This document shows positions 5,513-8,376 of a stretch of DNA of 8,376 nucleotides, in pieces. Location: assembly GCA_035626855.1 (NCBI GenBank), contig DASPMW010000027.1:1-8376 (forward strand), in the 5' to 3' direction. The DNA is from JAPWJZ01 sp035626855. GTDB lineage: Bacteria; Pseudomonadota; Alphaproteobacteria; Micavibrionales; UBA2020. The notes beneath the pieces are model-generated. The model was given only the letters and a program-made list of their open reading frames with translations. It searched no databases and was not told the DNA's origin. How positions within the stretch are numbered: the stretch's first letter is position 1; each line of letters opens with the position of its first letter. A program made the position numbers and the translations under genes.

Positions 5513-5541
5513 TTAGTACAAGCGCCTTAAACCCCTGTTAA
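5513..5541 (-). promoter_or_regulatory. Perfect CtrA-type box and candidate promoter upstream of the tadE operon
   Basis: TTAA (5527-5530) and TTAA (5538-5541) are separated by exactly seven bases (ACCCCTG), a perfect match to the CtrA consensus. On the minus strand TTAACA (5541-5536) doubles as a -35 element, with a weak TACTAA (5518-5513) after a 17-base spacer; TAAGAT slightly further on is an alternative -10. This gives a leader of about 60 bases before tadE. In Caulobacter, CtrA boxes that overlap the -35 are activating sites. The box match is seen directly; activation is inference. Confidence 0.62.
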
Positions 5542-5601
5542 TTTTTCGCGCAAAGCATAACAAATTCAAGCCTTTAAAATTTGAGCTAAATGCGCGCAGG
5601 G

Positions 5602-6057
5602 TTACGGGCCCGAAACCTCGCGTCCCCACTTCTGGACAAGCGCGGCCTGCCGTTTCTCTATATCTTTCAGTCGCTTCTCGGTCCTCATCACCATGATGCC
5701 GGCGACAAACGGAGTCACGTTGTAATAAATAATCCAGCCGATGCCCGCCGCGCCATAGGCGAGAATGAGCGTCGACGACTGCATTAAAATTTCGAGCGCC
5801 CCATTCAGCCGCTGTCCGCCCTCCCACAGCGTCATCCAGGCGGGCACCGTCCCGGCGAAGTTCATGCAACCGACCGTTAGCCACGCCGTGCGCTGCTGGC
5901 TGTTGTCGATGAGCGCGGCGACGAAGGTCGGAATCATGCAGCCAAGGAAAAGGACCGTCGTCGGCAGAAAGACAAGCCCCGCGAGCAAAAGCGTGAGGAA
6001 CGCGAATTTAACGCGCCAGGACATGCCGTTTTTCTTGACCGCCTCGCCCGCCGCCAT
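5602..6057 (-). CDS. Small multi-pass membrane protein of unknown function
   Basis: A 151-residue protein I do not recognise. Hydrophobic stretches lie at about 16-50 (long enough for two spans with Pro32 and Pro43 as breaks), 59-77 and 92-124, suggesting three or four membrane passes. A charged C-terminal tail (about 125-147, RTEKRLKDIEKRQAALVQKW) is probably a short amphipathic or coiled-coil helix in the cytoplasm. The start codon is one base after the stop of the pseudokinase gene (6061-6059), with GGGGGG eight bases upstream inside that gene, so the two are almost certainly co-translated and may form a membrane complex. M12 is an alternative start. The following gap carries the tadE promoter region and no obvious terminator, so read-through into tadE is possible. 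Confidence 0.8.
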   Translation of the reverse strand: MAAGEAVKKNGMSWRVKFAFLTLLLAGLVFLPTTVLFLGCMIPTFVAALIDNSQQRTAWLTVGCMNFAGTVPAWMTLWEGGQRLNGALEILMQSSTLILAYGAAGIGWIIYYNVTPFVAGIMVMRTEKRLKDIEKRQAALVQKWGREVSGP

Positions 6058-6058
6058 G

Positions 6059-8179
6059 CTACGCGCCCCCCGTCAGCCGGAGGAACAGGTATCCCATGAT
6101 ACACAGGGTCGCGAGGGAAACAGACATCATCATGGCGACCTGACGCCCCGAGCCCCGCCCGAAGGTGCTGCGCCGCTGCAGCAGCTGTTCGAGCCGCGTC
6201 CGCTCCCGCACCAGCCCGCCGAACTCGCGCCGCGCAAGGGCAAAGCGCTGAAGGTCGTCCTGCACCAGCGCATGGTTGTCGATCAGGTCGAGGATCGCCG
6301 CAATATTGCCGTCATTCGTGAGCTTGCCAAGGCGGCGATGCATCTCCACGCGCAATTCGCGGTCGTTATACCGCTCGACTGCGGGGGTGATCATCGAGAC
6401 AAGCCACCCTCCCAGGGCCGGGAGTGGGCCCGTATTGAACCGCCGTTGTATGGCGGCCAGGGTACGCGCGACACCGATCAGGTGATACCCGCGGTCGCGG
6501 GATATGACATGCCCCAGATGCGGATCGATCATCTTGGGTTCCCGTACCGAAATGAAGGCCATCATATGGCGGTCGAGGATGTTTTCCGGGCGATCCGGCT
6601 GGCGCGCGATATCCTCGAGCGCGAGCAGCAGGCTGCCCGGCCCCAGCACGACATAATTGAGCAGCAGCGGGCTCATGCAGACGACTTCCTTGTCGAGCAT
6701 GTAAAGCACGCGCTCGATGCCATAGACCGGCATCTTCTGGACGAGAAAGCTGCGGCATTTTTCAAAGAGCGTGATCAGGCTGCTGGCGTCGGCAATTTCG
6801 TCGAACCGCAACTGGATCCATGTTGTGAACATCTGCGTCGCGATCGCCTCGCCGTGGCTCTGCACCTCGTCCTGGCGCGACATTGCCTCGGCCAGGGCGA
6901 CGCCGAGGCCGGTCGGGAAAATTGAAAAATCCTTGTAGCGCAGCGGCGCTGCCGGATCGAGCGCCATGCAAATTGCCGCCACGATACGCTCGCGGCTCGC
7001 GCCTTTTTCCTTGTCCCAGGCACGTGCTAGCCGCGCTTCCAGCTCCTTATCCTCGAAATTGCGCTTGATCCATTGGGCAAACTGGTCTTTTTCCAGCACC
7101 TGCGAAGCCTCGTGAGGATGGTGCGCAAAAGCCGCGGCGATGGAGCGCAGGTCCCAATAGCGTTCATCGCGGAAGACAAAGGGCCGGGCGGCGCGCGCGG
7201 GCACGAATTGGGGCTTCGCATTGCTGCGGCGCCCCTCCGCCCACCGCACGGCTTCATCAAGGTCCCAGCGCTCGGTCTCGTCGTCGTTCAGGACCCCGCG
7301 CAGGAAATCGCCAAGCAGGGTCGGGATGCGCTCGCCGCCCGTCGCAAAGGCGAGAGAGCCGAGGGATGATTTCTGCGCGACTACCTGCTCCGGCGTTTTT
7401 CCGGCGGCAAGGTTGACGCCTCGCACAACCTGCGCAACGCATATGCCAAGCGCGTAAAGATCGTCCTTCGCGCTGCCCTGCCCGCGCCCCGAGGGCTGCG
7501 CCATACCGCGCTCGATGGTCGTGTAAAGCGGATGCAAGCGGAAAAAGGCGGCCGTCGACAGGCATTCGCCGACGACCACGGATTCAGACCCCGCAGATCC
7601 GGTCATGAACAGGTTGTCGAGGCTGATCGCGCCATGGATCATGTCTAGGCGGCGGAACTCCTGCAGCACCGTCAGCACCGGCATGATCAGCGCCGGTATC
7701 AGCCTGTCTTCGTGAATGCGCAAGGGGCGCGCCTGCATATTCTCGATCATGCGGCGGCCGCCCGGTGCCTCGAATACCAGGGCCAGGCGCTGGCGGCCTT
7801 CGGGGCGCCAATCGATGACGCCCGCCTCCACGAGTTTCAACAGGTAAGGGCTGCGGATTGCCTTGTAAGACCCGATGCTGGTTACGCGCGGCACGCGGCT
7901 GTTGCGGCAGATCAGCGCAAACTGCGCGGAACCTGATCGGCGGTCCTTCGCGTCGAAGGCCTGCGTCTCCGTCGATTCAAGGTCGTTGCGCGGCTTATCG
8001 GCAAAGATCTCGATATCCTGCCCGACGGTCACGCGGCCATCGGTGCTGGTGGAAGACGGTATAGAAAAATATCCGATCTGCGACTGCGGCTGGCTGCGTT
8101 TCTCCGCGACCAAAGCGCCGGAATCGTTCTCGGTGCCGGCTGGCGAATCCATGGCGTTCCCCATTATCCCCGCCCCCAT
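6059..8179 (-). CDS. Membrane-anchored protein-kinase-like protein (probable pseudokinase)
   Basis: A 706-residue protein. A disordered N-terminus (about 1-50) is followed by a degenerate kinase domain (about 55-315). The catalytic-loop position reads IHGAISLDN (181-189): His182 and Asn189 are kept, but the HRD Asp is Ala184 and the Lys is Ser186. The DFG position reads VGEC (203-206) with no clear metal-binding Asp. Later landmarks are retained: an APE-like Glu (E223) and KDDLYALGI (238-246), matching the sDvYalG helix. No convincing P-loop or VAIK lysine is visible. About 365 helical residues follow (335-700), resembling no domain I can name, with one C-terminal membrane helix (about 682-702). 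Likely a scaffold or regulator tethered to the inner membrane, not an active kinase. The ATG at 8179 has a poor ribosome site; M6 (8164) and M10 (8152) have G-rich sites and may be the real start. Confidence 0.82.
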   Translation of the reverse strand: MGAGIMGNAMDSPAGTENDSGALVAEKRSQPQSQIGYFSIPSSTSTDGRVTVGQDIEIFADKPRNDLESTETQAFDAKDRRSGSAQFALICRNSRVPRVTSIGSYKAIRSPYLLKLVEAGVIDWRPEGRQRLALVFEAPGGRRMIENMQARPLRIHEDRLIPALIMPVLTVLQEFRRLDMIHGAISLDNLFMTGSAGSESVVVGECLSTAAFFRLHPLYTTIERGMAQPSGRGQGSAKDDLYALGICVAQVVRGVNLAAGKTPEQVVAQKSSLGSLAFATGGERIPTLLGDFLRGVLNDDETERWDLDEAVRWAEGRRSNAKPQFVPARAARPFVFRDERYWDLRSIAAAFAHHPHEASQVLEKDQFAQWIKRNFEDKELEARLARAWDKEKGASRERIVAAICMALDPAAPLRYKDFSIFPTGLGVALAEAMSRQDEVQSHGEAIATQMFTTWIQLRFDEIADASSLITLFEKCRSFLVQKMPVYGIERVLYMLDKEVVCMSPLLLNYVVLGPGSLLLALEDIARQPDRPENILDRHMMAFISVREPKMIDPHLGHVISRDRGYHLIGVARTLAAIQRRFNTGPLPALGGWLVSMITPAVERYNDRELRVEMHRRLGKLTNDGNIAAILDLIDNHALVQDDLQRFALARREFGGLVRERTRLEQLLQRRSTFGRGSGRQVAMMMSVSLATLCIMGYLFLRLTGGA

Positions 8180-8194
8180 TTTACGAGCATATGG

Positions 8195-8209
8195 TTAGGA
8201 AATTCTTAA
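8195..8209. promoter_or_regulatory. Near-consensus CtrA box upstream of the pseudokinase gene
   Basis: TTAG (8195-8198) and TTAA (8206-8209) are seven bases apart, matching seven of eight fixed bases of TTAA-N7-TTAA. The site is 15-30 bases before the annotated ATG at 8179. Its closeness to the start fits either a promoter-proximal site or a coincidence in AT-rich DNA. No clear sigma70 promoter for the gene was found in 8180-8376. Confidence 0.35.
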
Positions 8210-8302
8210 ATAATTTCGCCGGACGCGTTTCGCCAAATATCTGTTTTTTCGAGGGATTGGATTGCGAGTGAGAACGCTTCTTATTTATGAAAAAATTGTT
8301 AA

Positions 8303-8332
8303 TTGACCAGCGATATACTGAATAGATAAAAT
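8303..8332 (+). promoter_or_regulatory. Candidate plus-strand promoter pointing out of the window
   Basis: TTGACC (8303-8308) and TAAAAT (8327-8332), each five of six matches to the sigma70 consensus, are 18 bases apart on the plus strand. It would drive a divergently transcribed gene beyond the right edge; no ATG occurs between it and the window end. The region is AT-rich, so this is tentative. Confidence 0.3.
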
Positions 8333-8376
8333 AAACATAACGACAGCGCACAACGAGTTTCGGTTCTCCGCACTTA

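Noticed and set aside
5765..6925. A 386-residue plus-strand open frame
   Set aside because: It lies antisense to the pseudokinase and small membrane protein genes, has low-complexity Arg/His/Pro-rich composition, and shows no domain motifs. It is a shadow of the high-GC minus-strand frame.
1..8376. tRNA, rRNA, CRISPR array or insertion sequence
   Set aside because: No cloverleaf, rRNA core, regularly spaced repeat array or transposase was seen on either strand.

Overview
The window is part of a Tad (tight adherence / Flp-type) pilus locus, and every gene that can be supported is read from the minus strand, so gene order runs from high to low coordinates. The short Flp pilins, the CpaA/CpaB pairing, TadE/TadG proteins with alphaproteobacterial features, fairly high GC coding DNA with AT-rich intergenic gaps, and two perfect TTAA-N7-TTAA boxes (the CtrA recognition consensus) suggest an alphaproteobacterium. 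The sequence alone does not fix a genus.

Layout in transcription order. (1) 8179-6059: a 706-residue protein with a degenerate protein-kinase fold (catalytic HRD and DFG motifs lost) and a C-terminal membrane anchor. One base further on (6057-5602) is a 151-residue multi-pass membrane protein of unknown function. (2) After a 157-base gap holding a perfect CtrA-type box and a GC-rich leader hairpin comes a tightly packed operon of tadE (5444-4887), a second TadE-like pseudopilin (4884-4336) and a 729-residue TadG with a von Willebrand A domain (4342-2153), closed by a good intrinsic terminator at 2092-2118. (3) An AT-rich gap of about 300 bases then carries a candidate promoter for a 51-residue Flp pilin (1856-1701), which has its own strong terminator at about 1644-1677. 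(4) A second perfect CtrA-type box at 1597-1611 precedes a second operon: a 50-residue Flp pilin (1538-1386), the prepilin peptidase cpaA (1377-853) and cpaB (771 to beyond the window edge).

How they fit together: the Flp pilins form the fibre. CpaA removes their short leaders and those of the TadE-like pseudopilins. CpaB belongs to the outer-membrane secretin assembly. TadE, the second TadE-like protein and TadG are minor pseudopilin/tip or periplasmic components. The ATPases, platform proteins and secretin are not in the window and probably lie beyond the left edge.

The most unusual points are a nested duplication of a carbohydrate-binding-like beta module inside the vWA domain of TadG (order N-N-C-C), the membrane-anchored pseudokinase and its small membrane partner beside the pilus genes, and the repeated CtrA-type boxes in front of separate tad transcription units. 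The last suggests cell-cycle control of the whole locus.
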